DNA of 64,000 nucleotides, from contig CAIIXF020000005.1 of assembly GCA_903813345.2 (NCBI GenBank), positions 14,945,375 through 15,009,374 on the forward strand, given 5' to 3'. The position numbers were made by a program, and so were the translations under genes. This document shows positions 11,011 to 23,290 of this stretch, in pieces (position 1 is the stretch's first letter; every line of letters starts with the position of its first letter). The notes beneath the pieces were generated by a model. The model saw nothing but the letters and a program-made list of their open reading frames with translations. It did not search any database and was not told the origin of the DNA. The stretch comes from Owenia fusiformis (Eukaryota > Annelida > Polychaeta > Sabellida > Oweniidae).

Positions 11011-12083
11011 CAAACAAATAGCAGGAGCTCTTCAAGATATGAACAATAAATGATGGACAAGATTTATGTTTCCCTAAAAATTCGAACATTAATTTTATGG
11101 CAGAAATCATTTAATTAGAAGTGCTTTCTGAGCCTTATTAGCTCATCCTTGTGATATTCATCATATGTTACATGTGATTGTGATGTCAGCACATATTGTG
11201 ATGTCATCATGTCACCCTTTTCTCTTCTCTAAATTCTAAGTGCATGGGATCCAGCTAAATCAACAAATAGGGTTGAGAGGTTCCTAGAATCTCCAATATG
11301 TAGAAAAGGATGAGCTAACAAGTCTACATGTAGTATAGGTCGGCAATGTTGTATGTCAGGTAACAGGCCTACTTAGGCAGGTTGTGCAAGGAGCATTGGC
11401 ATTCCAGTTCTATCTATAGCACTGAGCCGGCAGCCTGTTGGTGCAACTAGACTCTCAGAAGTGCATGTTGCATTAGCAGGTGGTTAGTTGCTTGGTTCTG
11501 CTAGCTGGCTACTTATGCACACACACAGCAACTAGCCTGCCTGCTCAGGTTTCTGTTGCACTAACTGTCTTGGTACACCCGCCTGGCAACACTTGCCCAT
11601 ATTTAGATATGGTTGTTATAGCAACCATGTAGCTCATAACTCAGTACTTGTGTATATGTGGTTGTATGTATGTGAGATGTGGCAAACCTGTACAATATAT
11701 GGGGGGTTGAATAGGGGGTAAAGATCGGGGAGGGTATTTATACATAGCATGCGGTGAATTCCACAACAGGGTGCCTCGAAAACACCTTGATGTGAAATAT
11801 ACTGCTGTTGCTATGGAAACTTTGTGATTTGTTATCATGGGATATATATGACCAAATTGACCTGTCAAATAACATGTATAATTTTCAATGATATAGTTTA
11901 TGTTGGGTTGTATATTGCTAGTAGACCAAGTACTTGCTCTACGTATATCTCCTATATTGCATGGCAGTGACAATGTTGCGGATTGTTGGTAGATTTTATA
12001 ATTAACCATTAAAACCCTGTGCACAGAATTCTGTTTTTTGTTCATTTTTATTCATATAGATGGCATGCCTGTAGAATATTAAG

Positions 12084-12194
12084 GGTAACATATTTTGATT
12101 TTGTTTTGCCAATTTACCTTGGTTTTATGTGATGAGAAACTATAAATCAACAAAACTCTGTCAATCAAATTGGTTTGAAAAGTAATATGTTACC
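12084..12194. mobile_element. About 110-bp MITE with GGTAACATATT ends
   Basis: It begins GGTAACATATT and ends AATATGTTACC, a perfect 11-bp terminal inverted repeat; interior similarity is weaker. There is no coding capacity. Confidence 0.6.
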
Positions 12195-13004
12195 ACCAAA
12201 ATGTTCTACTGACTTGCCTTCTGAAATATGGTATGGGATATAATGTTGAGGTAATTACTTCACCGTGGCATATATCATACTGTATTCACCATAAAAAGTG
12301 CCCAACCACTATGAGCGCCCCCTTTACTTCATTTCTTAGGTTGTGAAATACCCAGTAATTCAGTATACAATCCATGATAGAGTTCTCATGACGTGCAATA
12401 CAATTTTTTGAAGAAGAATTCACAAATGAGCTTTACTTTACAAACTTTGCTCTCTCTTGGCTATCTACCGTATTCCATATATAAAATGCCCCATCAGGAT
12501 GGATACACATCTGCCCACTCTTTCAATTTTCAAGTGTCTACTGTTAAGATCCTTTCTACTTACATTTTGAAAACTAATGGGTGCTCTTTGTGATGGGTTA
12601 CAATGGGGATTTCAATTTCAAATGTGCCATGGGTGCTTTTTATGACGAATATGATATATCATATGCCCTATCCAACAAAAAACAAAGGAAATGAAACAAG
12701 CAGAAATGAAATCATGGTCATTTCAGTCACATTAATTCTCCAAAACACATTAAAATAAACATTTTGAAATTATGTAACTATTTTCCCATCGAAGCAGACT
12801 TCTGAATTAGATGCTATGAATGTAAAAAGAATTTGTTTGACCACCTCAACTATTGAGGGTATCTTCAAATCAAGTCAATTAGAGACATCTTTTCAATTAT
12901 TATTGACTGAAATATTTTCCCAGTAAGCTGACTAAAATGTGGAGCCTCTTTACAGTAAACTTAATAAATTGAAAAACCAAGGCATTTCATCTTTCTATCA
13001 ATTT

Positions 13005-14166
13005 TATGTCACCAAGAAGAAGTGGTGACATATCGTCAGAGCCACTATTTGTTGTGTCCATCACAGCCTTTAGTGTCTGTAACAATTCGTTACAGTATTA
13101 GTAACCATTTGCAAAAAGGTATTTATTGGTGACTATTTATCATTTTAATGCCTGGTCTTTATATCATAGTTAGTTGCAAAACAAAAAGATGTGACAAGTA
13201 TCAGAAAGACACAAGTGTCAGAAAGTGAGTCCAATAACTTCCATAGTTTCAAACTCTTGAATTTGTCAATTTTATTAATGAGCTAACGATAAAACACGTA
13301 CACAATCAATAGACTTGAACATAAATCTTCTGTAATTGTTTGAACAAATCATTCAGATATTTTGTGAATTGATTGCTTATTTGAATCGTTAGGTGCAAGC
13401 AAGCACAAGCAGTTCAATATGGAACTTGTGATACTGTAGAAGAGGAATTTTTACCAGAAATACTAACATGGCTGCCATCTTTATATGATGAGATAAACTT
13501 TATGAAGTCTAAGAGTCTATGATAAAATGTTCTTATGTTGGGTCGTCTGGGGATATAGATATACATATATAAATTTAATCAGATATAATAGATTAAATCT
13601 CATTGATCAAATAATTGGTTGAATATACAGTACATTGTAATTTCAATTTGAAGACAACCAGGTGAATACAATATTTGAGGAAATATCAATTATATTCCCT
13701 GGTAGAAAGTTATTTGGAAAGTAACAAAAACCATGGTATAAAGTTGAACATTAATTGTTATATATTTTTGAGGATTATGATAATTATAAAAAATTATGCA
13801 AAAATCATCACTGTCCCTCTGCAAAGCAAAGCAATCGCATTGTTATCTTATGACATAACCAAAAATTATGAACAAATGCATTTAAATGAAACTGAACGTT
13901 GGAAATTACATAACCTAACGCAAACTGTTGTACTTAAAGATCTTACATCTTTTGAAGCAAAAATGGCTAAACTGTGAAAATATGAAGCCAATAAATAATT
14001 TTCGAAAACAAGGCATTAACATGGAAAAATGTCACCACCTTGTTATTGCAAATTGTTACAGACGCCAAACACCAACCACCAGATGCTAAACACCAAATTT
14101 TGAACACCATCCACAAAAATGTGGGAGACCATAACAATATATCATCACCTCTGGTGACATTAAAAG
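13005..14166. mobile_element. About 1.16-kb element with TGTCACCA inverted ends
   Basis: Left end TGTCACCAAGAAGAAGTGGT; the right end, read on the - strand, is TGTCACCAGAGGTGATGATA. Both ends continue to the word GTCTGTAACAATT. Related fragments lie at 28200-28275 and 43486-43830. No transposase-like frame was recognised, so it is probably non-autonomous. Confidence 0.55.
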
Positions 14167-14244
14167 TTAACAAGTCTTAATATTCAATCTAACCGATTTG
14201 ACCTGATTTAATTCACCTGATATTTGATTTGTTCTAATTGATAT

Positions 14245-14432
14245 ACAGTAAAACCTGTTTCATCTGAATGCCTCGGACACCTCCAGAAGTGTTCAGATTA
14301 GTAGGTGTTCATAATACAAGGTTTTATAAATGTCTAAATCAATGAGAGAAAATAAATTTGAGACCCAAGAAAAAGTGTTCACGTTGAAAGTACTCATATT
14401 GGAGAGGTGTTCGGATATACAGGTTTCACTGA
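14245..14432. mobile_element. About 190-bp MITE, CAGTAAAACCTG family
   Basis: It starts ACAGTAAAACCTG and ends CAGGTTTCACTG, flanked by TA. GTGTTC/GAACAC words recur inside. A second copy is at 18504-18672 in CYP26 intron 1. Confidence 0.65.
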
Positions 14433-15870
14433 AGGTTACATCTCTTGCCAATGATAAGCTTTGCCATGTCCTGATTCTCTGTATGTTGTGTCTGGCAGTG
14501 TTATCTGAGGATTCACCTGTTTACTGAATTATTGCACTTTTTTGAAGTAAACAAGGGAAAGGTTTTTCAAGGTGAATTTTTATTAACTACTGACTATTTC
14601 AAGAAAATACAGAAAGAGTATTTCACATGGTGATCACAATTTTATACATGGAGAAAAATCATGTGTAACTGTTTCTGAGGCAAGATTTTTATGTGTGTCA
14701 TCTATAAAATGCTGAGTTGCTGCTGTTTATGTTGTAGGTTTCCTTTGCCCTTAGGCTATCAGTAGTATGTATTTCTTTTTTGAAGTTTAAGATTTCAAAT
14801 CATTCCACTTGAATTTAACCTGAGACAAACATAAAGTTTAGGTATGTTAGTCTCAGATTTAACTTATATTGAATTAATATATTGTTTACCACTATTTAAG
14901 GTGAGGGATAAATCATGCTTTTGGTTAATTGTTGTTTGATAGTCACTCAGGATAGTCTTTGAAAGGGCCTTGTATTCTTCATTATTGACTTGTATCATAT
15001 GCCATTGCTGTAGATTCTATGGAAAAGTTGACCTTTATTATTAAAGAGAGAATCAGAGATAGCGAGCAGGCTAAACAAAAAATTGTTTCTATTTTAGAAT
15101 ATTTTTGGCTCATGTCATTCCTTGTCATGTCTATTTTCTAAAACTCACAAAAGTGCATACTTTATTCAAGGAAAACGAAAGATTTTTACTATAATGTATT
15201 ATTTGAATCATTAATAACTTCACCAATTTATAACATATTGTGAATCTTGGGAGATATTGTTTTTGAGATGGTAAGGAATAGATTGATAGGTCAATTATGC
15301 ACGTTGCTTGTAATTTTGTCACCCCCTATAGAGCCTATAGATTTGATTCTGCCTTTAACAAGACAACTTCATGGATAATTCTTGGAAAATCTCACAAATG
15401 TACTGAAAACAAGACTCACAGGTGGTCACAAAAGGCAGAAATAACATGTTGTGAAATAAAAACAAGAAATTAGGAATTATTATTAAGGATGTATAAAATG
15501 ACAAATTATCTCCATTGATTGACTTAAAAATGATATACATTTGTAATGATATTACTCACATTAAGTTACATAAACTTGAATAAGGTTGCAGTAAACTATG
15601 AAATATTTCATAATGATAATTTTATTGTTCACTAAAATATGACCTAAACATATTTCATTTAAAGCAAAGTTATACATTGTTATATCACAAATAGGTATCA
15701 ATCCATTAGGGATTACCTCAAAACATTATTACAAGCCAAATAGGGCATATAAAGTTAGTTTCATTCTGAATGAGCCACAACACTCAAAAAGTAACTTATT
15801 TGCTTTTTATACTCTTCTGAAGACATAAAATCAACGTTATTAACCAAACAAATCTTGAAAATAGAAAATA

Positions 15871-16553
15871 AAAGGTCCATGTGCAGTATGGCAAGTGATT
15901 TTAGACGGTCATATCTTTCACCATGAGTACTTTCTGGTCATAAATACAGTGGTTTTTATCAAAACAATATGTTTTCTTTCAATTGAAGTCCCCTTGATGA
16001 TAAAAATATCAATCGAACAATTCGAAAAATTATAAATAGGGACCCCACGTCGACATTTTTTTCAAAATGTTGAACTTATTTGCTCAAAAGAAGATCTTCT
16101 TTTTCTGATTTTTATTGCATGAAAAGATTATTTAACAAGGGGTCTAAAACATCTTCAATAGTAGAATTGTATTGAAAGTCTAGTTTTGAAGATATCAATT
16201 TTCGATGACCAAAATCATGCTGAAAAATAGCATGAGTTTTCCCTATGGGAAAATAACATGGGAAACTTTATCGCGTTATAAATATAGTGTAGAAGAAACT
16301 TTTGATATATTTAAATTGAGAAAAATAAGATCCTCTTTTTTGAAAATAAGCCTTACATTTTTAAAAAAGTGACAAGGTGGGGTCCCAATCCATAGTTTTT
16401 CAGATAGTTGGATTGATATTTTACTATCATGGGAATTTCACTTAAAAGAAAACATATTGTTTGAATAAACACCACTGTATTTACACCCAGAAAGTACTTA
16501 TGGTGAAAGATATGACTGTCTAAAATCACTTGCCATACTGCACATGGACCTTT
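15871..16553. mobile_element. Foldback element with arms of about 180 bp
   Basis: The left arm (15871-16055) begins AAAGGTCCATGTGCAGTATG. The right arm (16370-16553) is its reverse complement with scattered changes, ending CATACTGCACATGGACCTTT. The spacer contains CATGAGTTTTCCCTATGGGA, found again at 37098-37117. Confidence 0.75.
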
Positions 16554-16786
16554 TACATTCTTCTTCCCCTCATACAGAGTTTTGATCTGATCCCTTAAAA
16601 ACCAAGGAAACAAAGTATTATTTGCTTCAAAGCATGCGTCCAATCAAAACCCGGGATCATTACTCAAGTATACATGTAGGTTCCATGTTACGGGTTTAAA
16701 ATAAAAGCAACACATATATTTTAGTTCCGTGCTACAGAATAGTGCACACGTTGAAATTTCAACAAAAGAAGAAGCTAGAGCTGACA

Positions 16787-16806
16787 ATGTCTTTTACAGA
16801 AGCAAG
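16787..16806 (+). CDS. Possible extra first coding exon of CYP26
   Basis: ATG TCT TTT ACA GAA GCA AG is followed by a GTATTT donor. Joined to the acceptor at 17148-17149 it continues in frame (AGC GTA ACA ATG GTG) and would add MSFTEASVT before the main Met. It may instead be a 5' untranslated exon. The ATG at 17157 has the better start context (AACAATGG). Confidence 0.3.
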
Positions 16807-17156
16807 GTATTTTAAAATCTATTTTCATTTTTTTTAAATTAATTTTGCAAGAAATAATGTACATAATAATGTAATATTGATTCGAATCAACAATGCTGTT
16901 TACAGCTTATTTAGTTTTTTAAATAAAAAATATTTTTTCATTTGTAACTTGTGATGGCAAATTAATAAAATTTTGTGTCAAATGAAATGAAAAATCAAAA
17001 CACTGAAATTTAATTTTCAATTTCAGAAATTTCATAATTTGGAGTGTAGAGCTGCAAACAACTTTTACATATGGATATACCTCATTAGAAACAAATACAA
17101 TGTAAAGAAATTCAAAAAAAATTATAATAGTTTTTTCATTACTTTTCAGCGTAACA

Positions 17157-17342
17157 ATGGTGATGGATCTTACGACGAGAGGATTTATAACATTTATTGT
17201 GTCACTTCCTTTACTAATCGCGACATGGAAACTTTGGGAGGCATACATGACTGGAACTAAAGATCAAAATAGCAGCTTACCCCTGCCACCCGGAAGTATG
17301 GGCATTCCATTCCTAGGAGAAACAATTTCATTTGTTTTACAG
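17157..17342 (+). CDS. CYP26: CYP26 coding exon 1 (membrane anchor, proline hinge)
   Basis: 62 codons from ATG in a strong context, ending TTACAG before GTATGA. A TTTTCAG acceptor at 17148-17149, just before the ATG, implies an upstream exon. Confidence 0.88.
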
Positions 17343-20300
17343 GTATGACATTCAATATTGAATACACGTATATACAATTGTTCAATACAGGTATATAATG
17401 AACTAAATGCAAGCAGAAATAATACTGATTTACATAATTTAATATTCAAAATTCAGTCAAGAAGTGATATCATATTTGAAATCTACATGTATAATTAAAT
17501 CTTGAAATGTGGTTTCAAAAAGTGTTTATCAACTTTGAAAATTTTCTTTGAAAATGCGGTTTCTAGTTCGGGTAGATTCCCCATAGACCCCATGTTATAG
17601 AATCACAAAAAGTGAAATATCTTTTCTTGTTTTGGACAGATACTATTTATTTTTACTGGACATATTTTAATTTGTGTAACTATCATATACATAAATGTAA
17701 CACGAAAACTGATCCACTTCAACTGATAAATATTGAGGTTTATGGGAACTTTCTACCATATCTGCCATGTTATTTGACCTGAATTAGCCACCTGGTGGTG
17801 ATACTGGTAACTACCTATTGGCATTGTTCCTAAAGGTGAACTGGATAAATTGTAAACCTCCACAAGATTTATATGTCATTATCAAATAAGTTCAAAAGTT
17901 GACAGAGAAAGATTCTCTCAACTTTTATTTTCTTCGAAAATTCTCTCAGTTATTAGTTATTTCTTGCCCTAAAATCCCATTTTATTTTCACAATTGTAAA
18001 ATCACTTTTTTACATGTATTGTAATGACTTCAGTATGAATGAGATGTCCCTTGGGGTTATGTTCATGGAATGTGATAATGGTACTTGAATGATGGGGAAG
18101 GAGTATTAGACATTGTTTCTCTTTAAGTGAGATCATGGTTTGGGATAGTTGGGGTTTGTTTTCCTTATTACAGGTGTAAAGTCGTGGATGTTTTTCTGGC
18201 TGTGCTCTGTCATGATTTTTGGTCCTTTCCCTGCACTTTTCATACATATTTACATAACCCCGAGTCAAAGTTCATACTTTAAAGCTATTTCTGTTTCTGT
18301 GTATTATGTACTTTGACATAGTTAGCATGTCATTTCCTGAATGTTTGCCAAAAGTATGATGTTTTGTTGCATAAAGTCATAAGCAATAAGCATCCTAAAA
18401 CTTGATGCTGTTTCTAGGACAAAAGTTGATCTAGAGTTGAACTCATAAGGCCAGTTGTGAAAAATTATGTGAAATCGAATTGCACAATGGACATTTTTGA
18501 AATTACAGTAAAACATGGATATCTGAACACTAATCTTATTTGAACACCATTTAATTTGAACACATTTTTTCAGTACCATTTGCCAGATACCTCAAAATGC
18601 AGTAAACACTTGAATATCCAAATACATTAACCTGGTCGCAACAGTGTTTGAATTAGACAGGTTTTAGTGTACTTATTAAATTATGGTCATGCTTTTGGAA
18701 AATAAAATGCCATTTTTATTGTAGACAATTATAACAAATTATATACAAAAAGTTGATTAAAACAGATTCAGCAGACCAATTTTCATCTAACCTTGCTAAA
18801 CAAACAAATCATATGCATGTTCAAAAAAGTGTTCTGTGAATACAAAATATTATCTATCTAAAAAACAAATGTTTGAAATATAAAATGGGTTCATATCACT
18901 GCTACCCACCTAATTACACAGATCGGCATTAATATTGCCAATATTACACTGATATTGGTCGTTCGTCAGTGTAAGAAAAGCGAGGGACTAAATACGTGAA
19001 TTGTGTCTTTGTTAACATATAAAACCTAAAACCATCGACACATTCTCAAACTAGACTATCTTCCTTAACTTCGAGCCAAATTATTATCCACAACGTGACT
19101 TATAACATGTATAAGTAGGTGTAAATCGGGAAATAAAAAAATCTTACCGAAACCTAGTCCCGGAGGAAGTTCTGCCATAATACACCGACGATACGTCTGT
19201 GTAATTAGGTGGGTAGCAGTGCATATGGGAGTATATGGGAATTTCCTGACCTAGGACAATCATATATTTTGAGATCAATGACATATTTTTATAATTTTAA
19301 TATCAAAGCTGCATATAAAGTTACATGAATTTTTATAATTTTAATAACAAATTGTGTTTCTATATTGTAACTTGTTTTTGCTTTGTATGACCCTGTCACC
19401 TTTTGACTTTTGGCACAACCGATCCAAGATGTATATGATTATAATCACACCCCTAAATGAACTCATATTGTATAAGTGGCCTTATAGTGACCTTAGTCAC
19501 TATATTCAAGGTAAAAACATGTCCATTTTGGGGAGGGGTTGGGATATTAGACATTGTTTCCTCATGATTTGGGATAGTTTGGGTTTGTTTTCTTTATGAC
19601 TAGTGTACTTTTAGATGTCTTGTCTAGTGTTTTATTTATCTTGCCGTATTCTGTAATAATTTTTGGTACTTTTCCTTTTGTACTTTTGCATATATTGTCA
19701 ACATGATTTGAACCTTACGTTTTTTGTTGTCTATATATTTTTTTTATCTTATATCTATCAGAAATGAGTGATGTTTGAAAAAATAATATAGTTTTGACAT
19801 TTCTTTCTTTTTCTTAAATAGGGCAGATTGTTTACTTCTTCAAGACGTCAAAGTTATGGGAACGTTTTCAAGACACACATTCTAGGGCGTCCAACAGTTA
19901 GAGTGATTGGTAGTGAAAATGTCCGTAAGATTCTAATGGGAGAACATTCCCTGGTGACTTGCCAGTGGCCTGCAAGTGCAAAGATGATCCTCGGGGAAAA
20001 TGCTCTGGCGATGTTGTCCACTGGTAGCATCCATACATCGCGTCGTAAAGCAGTCTTGAAGGCATTTAATTACGAGGCACTTTCAAGCTATGTTAGACCT
20101 ACGCAACAGATTATTCACGAGTGCATCATGAAATGGCCGGAACGTGACAGAATTCTGGGATACCATGAATGCCAGGGTATGACTTTTGAGGTTGCTGGGA
20201 AGGTCCTTCTCGGGTTCAATTTTGACAAACAGGAAACAACTGACCTAACAAAGACGTTTAAGAGGCTCCAAAATAACCTTTTCTCACTCCCGGTGAACTA

Positions 20301-22631
20301 TCCAGGATCTGGACTTAACAAGGTACAAATTTTGATATTCAAAACAACTAGAAACACTGGCAAAATACCAGATCACGTCATATAACACCACAAAAACAAA
20401 CCTCTAACCTATTGAACCCTTTACAGAGCCAAAAGCAAGGTGTTAAAGATATGTTGAAGTAAGAAGTGAGTCAGTATTACTGCATCATTATGGACTGAAT
20501 AAGTCCAAATACATATTACCAAAACTATGGTTATCCTGTAATATTCAAAGTTCCATGAAAAATGAAAGGCTCTTAAATCTAATTTTACAGGTTTTCATGA
20601 CAATTTCACATTTTTTATATTTCGCATAAATAGGCCAGTGATTTTTTTTATATCACTTTTATATCCCTATAAAAATTTCCCTTATCATAACCCATTATTT
20701 CGGTCAATTTCAAGAAAATCACTCTGCTATGATTAAAAATGATTTTTCACATTGGGCTCAACTATAAAAATGAAATTTCCAAATTTATCATTTTAAAATT
20801 CTATGTGGTGAAAAGTTGCATATTGGGAAGTTCTTTCATGATTATGTGATATCACAAAAGGAATTATATACAGCCAATAAAATGACATTTTAATATACAG
20901 GTTGAGCAAAAAAAGGTAACCCAAACAAATGTTAATAACTCAGTCATCCAGCATGGGTTTAAAGTCATATTTGGCATAATTGAACATTGTTCTGAGATAA
21001 TTATTTAATGAACATTTTAAAATTATATTCAGATCATCCTCTATAAATTTTTAGTCTTCCCATTGGAAAATAAAAATTTGTATAATTTTCTTCATCTTGT
21101 TATGAACATACTATTTATTTACCATGTTATGAATGAGAAGTACATGTATGCGTTCAACATTCCAACTATTACATAATGTTACCAATAATCATCGACAACC
21201 TTTTAAGTACATTCCCATTTAGAAAAATGCCATGGGGTAAAAGTATTATTTTGTGGGTCTAAATTAAAGTGTATTTTTGAAAAGTGCAGTAGTAGTAAAG
21301 TAGTGATGGATCTTAAACCTGTTTCATAAATTCTTGGGAAGAATTTTCTTTTGCTATATTTTGGACATGAATTAAGTTCTGAGAAAGAATTTCGATTGAA
21401 AATATTGGCCCTCTCATGCCTTCGTGGTACAGAGAAATGCATTATATTGAAGAAAACTATCTTTTGTTGCCGAGGTTTAAGCTCCAGAATATGGCCTAGG
21501 TTCGAGTAACCTGAGTGCACTAAATGACAAAAATTCACTACTAACAACAGTAGTCACATTTTTAATATTGACACTAGTGCCATCTTTAAATTAAATATTT
21601 ATGATATTAATATCTATCTATCTGATGTGCTGTTGTGCTTGGCTTGCAGGGGCTGGAAGCGAGAAAGATCCTCATGGAAGCAATAGAGAAGATTATAACA
21701 AAGCGCAAGGAAGACATTGCAAATGGCAGTCACACAGAACATGTGGATGCTTTATCTTTACTAATCCAGAAAAACGTGGATGAAGATGAGGATGAGGTCA
21801 CTATGGACCAATTGAAAGATTCAGCGCTGGAACTACTTTTTGCTGGGCATGAAACTACAGCCAGTGCAGCAAGTTCTATATTACTACACTTATTTAAACA
21901 CCCAAAGGTTATTGACAGAGTAGCGATTGAAATGAACAAGTACAAAATATTGAACAATGACACTACAGAACTTACATATGAAACAATCAACAAAATGACA
22001 TATCTCAACAATGTTGTCAAGGAGATTCTGAGATTATCACCACCTATTGGCGGGGGATTTAGACGAGCGGTCAAAACATTTGAACTTAATGTGAGTTAAA
22101 AAACAAGATCAAAGTCTTTAAATATGCAATAAGTATATTTTTTATAGCTAACTGTCAGTTATTTTATGAACCATGCGATGAAATTGTATATTTTCATTTT
22201 ACCTGATTAATCTTATCTTCATATTGTTGTTTGTTGTATCCGTCAATTATGTGTTTGTATTCTTTTAGGGGTACCAAGTGCCCAAGGACTGGACCATCAT
22301 GTACTCGATCAGGGACACCCAAGACACATCACAAGTATTCCAAAATGTGGATGAATTTGATCCTGGACGTTGGAATGACCTTGACCTCACCACAAACCAA
22401 TCAGATCGTTTCAGCTATATCCCATTTGGTGGAGGTACCAGGGCATGTATCGGCAAAGAATTCGCTAAACTTCTCCTGAAAGTGTTTATTCTAGAGCTGG
22501 TAGGGAATTGTACGTGGAAAATACCTAACCCAAACCCTCGTATGAAATCATTCCCAGTTCCATACCCGGTTGATAAACTCCCAATAGAATTCTCAAAGAA
22601 GGAACACCGTCTGAGGTCATTCACTTTTTAA
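17157..22631 (+). CDS. CYP26: Cytochrome P450 family 26 (retinoic acid hydroxylase type)
   Basis: Endoplasmic-reticulum haem monooxygenase. Characterised CYP26 enzymes hydroxylate and clear all-trans retinoic acid; activity of this one is inferred. Coding exons are 17157-17342, 19822-20322, 21650-22090 and 22269-22631, all joined in phase 0, giving 496 aa, the normal CYP26 size. The N-terminal hydrophobic anchor (residues about 8-24) is followed by LPLPPGSMGIPFLGET, the CYP26-type proline hinge. Exon 2 carries FKTHILGRPTVRVIG..NVR.ILMGEH, a strong CYP26 signature. Helix I has AGHETT (294-299), helix K has EILR (354-357), and the haem loop is FGGGTRACIG with Cys436. No frameshift or stop was found. 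No retinoic-acid response element was recognised upstream by eye. Confidence 0.93.
18504..18672. mobile_element. MITE, CAGTAAAAC family, second copy
   Basis: It starts ACAGTAAAACATG and ends ACAGGTTTTAGTGT, with the same GAACAC-rich interior as the copy at 14245. Confidence 0.6.
18897..19221. mobile_element. 325-bp MITE with 26-bp perfect inverted ends and CATAT target duplication
   Basis: The first 26 bp (from CACTGCTACCCACCTAATTA) are the exact reverse complement of the last 26 bp (19196-19221). CATAT directly flanks both sides (18892-18896 and 19222-19226). No frame of note lies inside; the perfect ends suggest a recent insertion. Confidence 0.85.
19822..20322 (+). CDS. CYP26: CYP26 coding exon 2
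   Basis: 167 codons from a TTAAATAG acceptor to a GTACAA donor. It holds the helix B-C and substrate-recognition region, including WPASAKMILGENAL and RRKAVLKAFNYEAL. Confidence 0.92.
20323..21649. other. CYP26 intron 2
   Basis: About 1.3 kb, AT-rich; nothing recognised in it. Confidence 0.7.
21650..22090 (+). CDS. CYP26: CYP26 coding exon 3 (helix I and helix K)
   Basis: 147 codons from a GGCTTGCAG acceptor to a GTGAGT donor. It contains ELLFAGHETT (oxygen-activation motif) and VVKEILRLSPPIGGGFRRA. Confidence 0.93.
22269..22631 (+). CDS. CYP26: CYP26 coding exon 4 (haem loop, C-terminus)
   Basis: 120 codons and TAA after a CTTTTAG acceptor. It holds DEFDPGRW, FGGGTRACIGKEFAKLLL and a C-terminus ending RSFTF. 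Confidence 0.93.
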   Translation, partial: GYQVPKDWTIMYSIRDTQDTSQVFQNVDEFDPGRWNDLDLTTNQSDRFSYIPFGGGTRACIGKEFAKLLLKVFILELVGNCTWKIPNPNPRMKSFPVPYPVDKLPIEFSKKEHRLRSFTF

Positions 22632-23010
22632 ACCATACATGGTGAAGGAGGATTGGCTCCTAGAGTGCAACATTGATATTTTTGCCATATATCGGCATGT
22701 CTTGATTACAAAATTTGAATTCAAACAGCCATCATTTTGTTCGCTTCAACATTTGAACCATGAATTTTGGTCCTATTTCCAGGCGAAAAAAAGAAATGAT
22801 CGAGATATTGGTTTGAATCTTTTGAAGTGTTTATTTTGAATTTACAGTCAGTTACAATTTCAGAAAATAACATTTCGATGTTTTCATTATTGGAAAATAT
22901 TTTAGATCATGAGAGCCAATCCTCCTTGATACATGGTATTATCCCACCCTAAGTGCTTTATATGATTGTATAATAGCATTGTATAACTGCAATATAAAAC
23001 CAACACTCAT

Positions 23011-23108
23011 CGTATACAACTCTTGAGAACGATATACAACTCCTGGATAGCGTATACAACTCCTGGGCAGCGTATACAACTCTTCGACTTGATATACAAC
23101 TGCTGAAT
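23011..23108. repeat. 20-bp tandem repeat, 5 copies
   Basis: Units of CGTATACAACTCCTGGATAG with changes in the second half; period exactly 20. Confidence 0.85.
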
Positions 23109-23156
23109 TTAGATTAACCTTTTATTGATTAAAGATTAGGGTGGGATAATAAGATC

Positions 23157-23290
23157 ATATAATGGTTGATTCTGTATATCGTTATACTCTCGTGAGTATA
23201 TGATATATTCACTCGTTCCCTTCAGTCACTCGTGAATATATCATATACACACTTGAGTATAAACACGATATACGGAATCAACCATTATAT
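23157..23290. mobile_element. Hairpin element with arms of about 56 bp
   Basis: The left arm begins ATATAATGGTTGATTC and the right arm ends GAATCAACCATTATAT. Similarity runs through almost the whole length, with a loop near 23213-23231. Confidence 0.8.

Larger units (their letters stand above)
10711..16786. other. Region between light chain and CYP26: repeats, no gene seen
   Basis: Apart from light-chain 3' untranslated sequence at the left, no frame looks protein-coding. It holds inverted-repeat elements at 12084-12194, 13005-14166, 14245-14432 and 15871-16553. Confidence 0.6.
17343..19821. other. CYP26 intron 1
   Basis: About 2.5 kb with no coding signal. It holds the elements at 18504-18672 and 18897-19221. 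Confidence 0.7.

Noticed and set aside
13675-13977. 100-codon open frame, + strand
   Set aside because: AT-rich composition, lies within an inverted-end element, no recognised domain.
16560-16786. Retinoic-acid response element upstream of CYP26
   Set aside because: No pair of AGTTCA/AGGTCA half-sites with 2 or 5 base spacing could be seen by eye.
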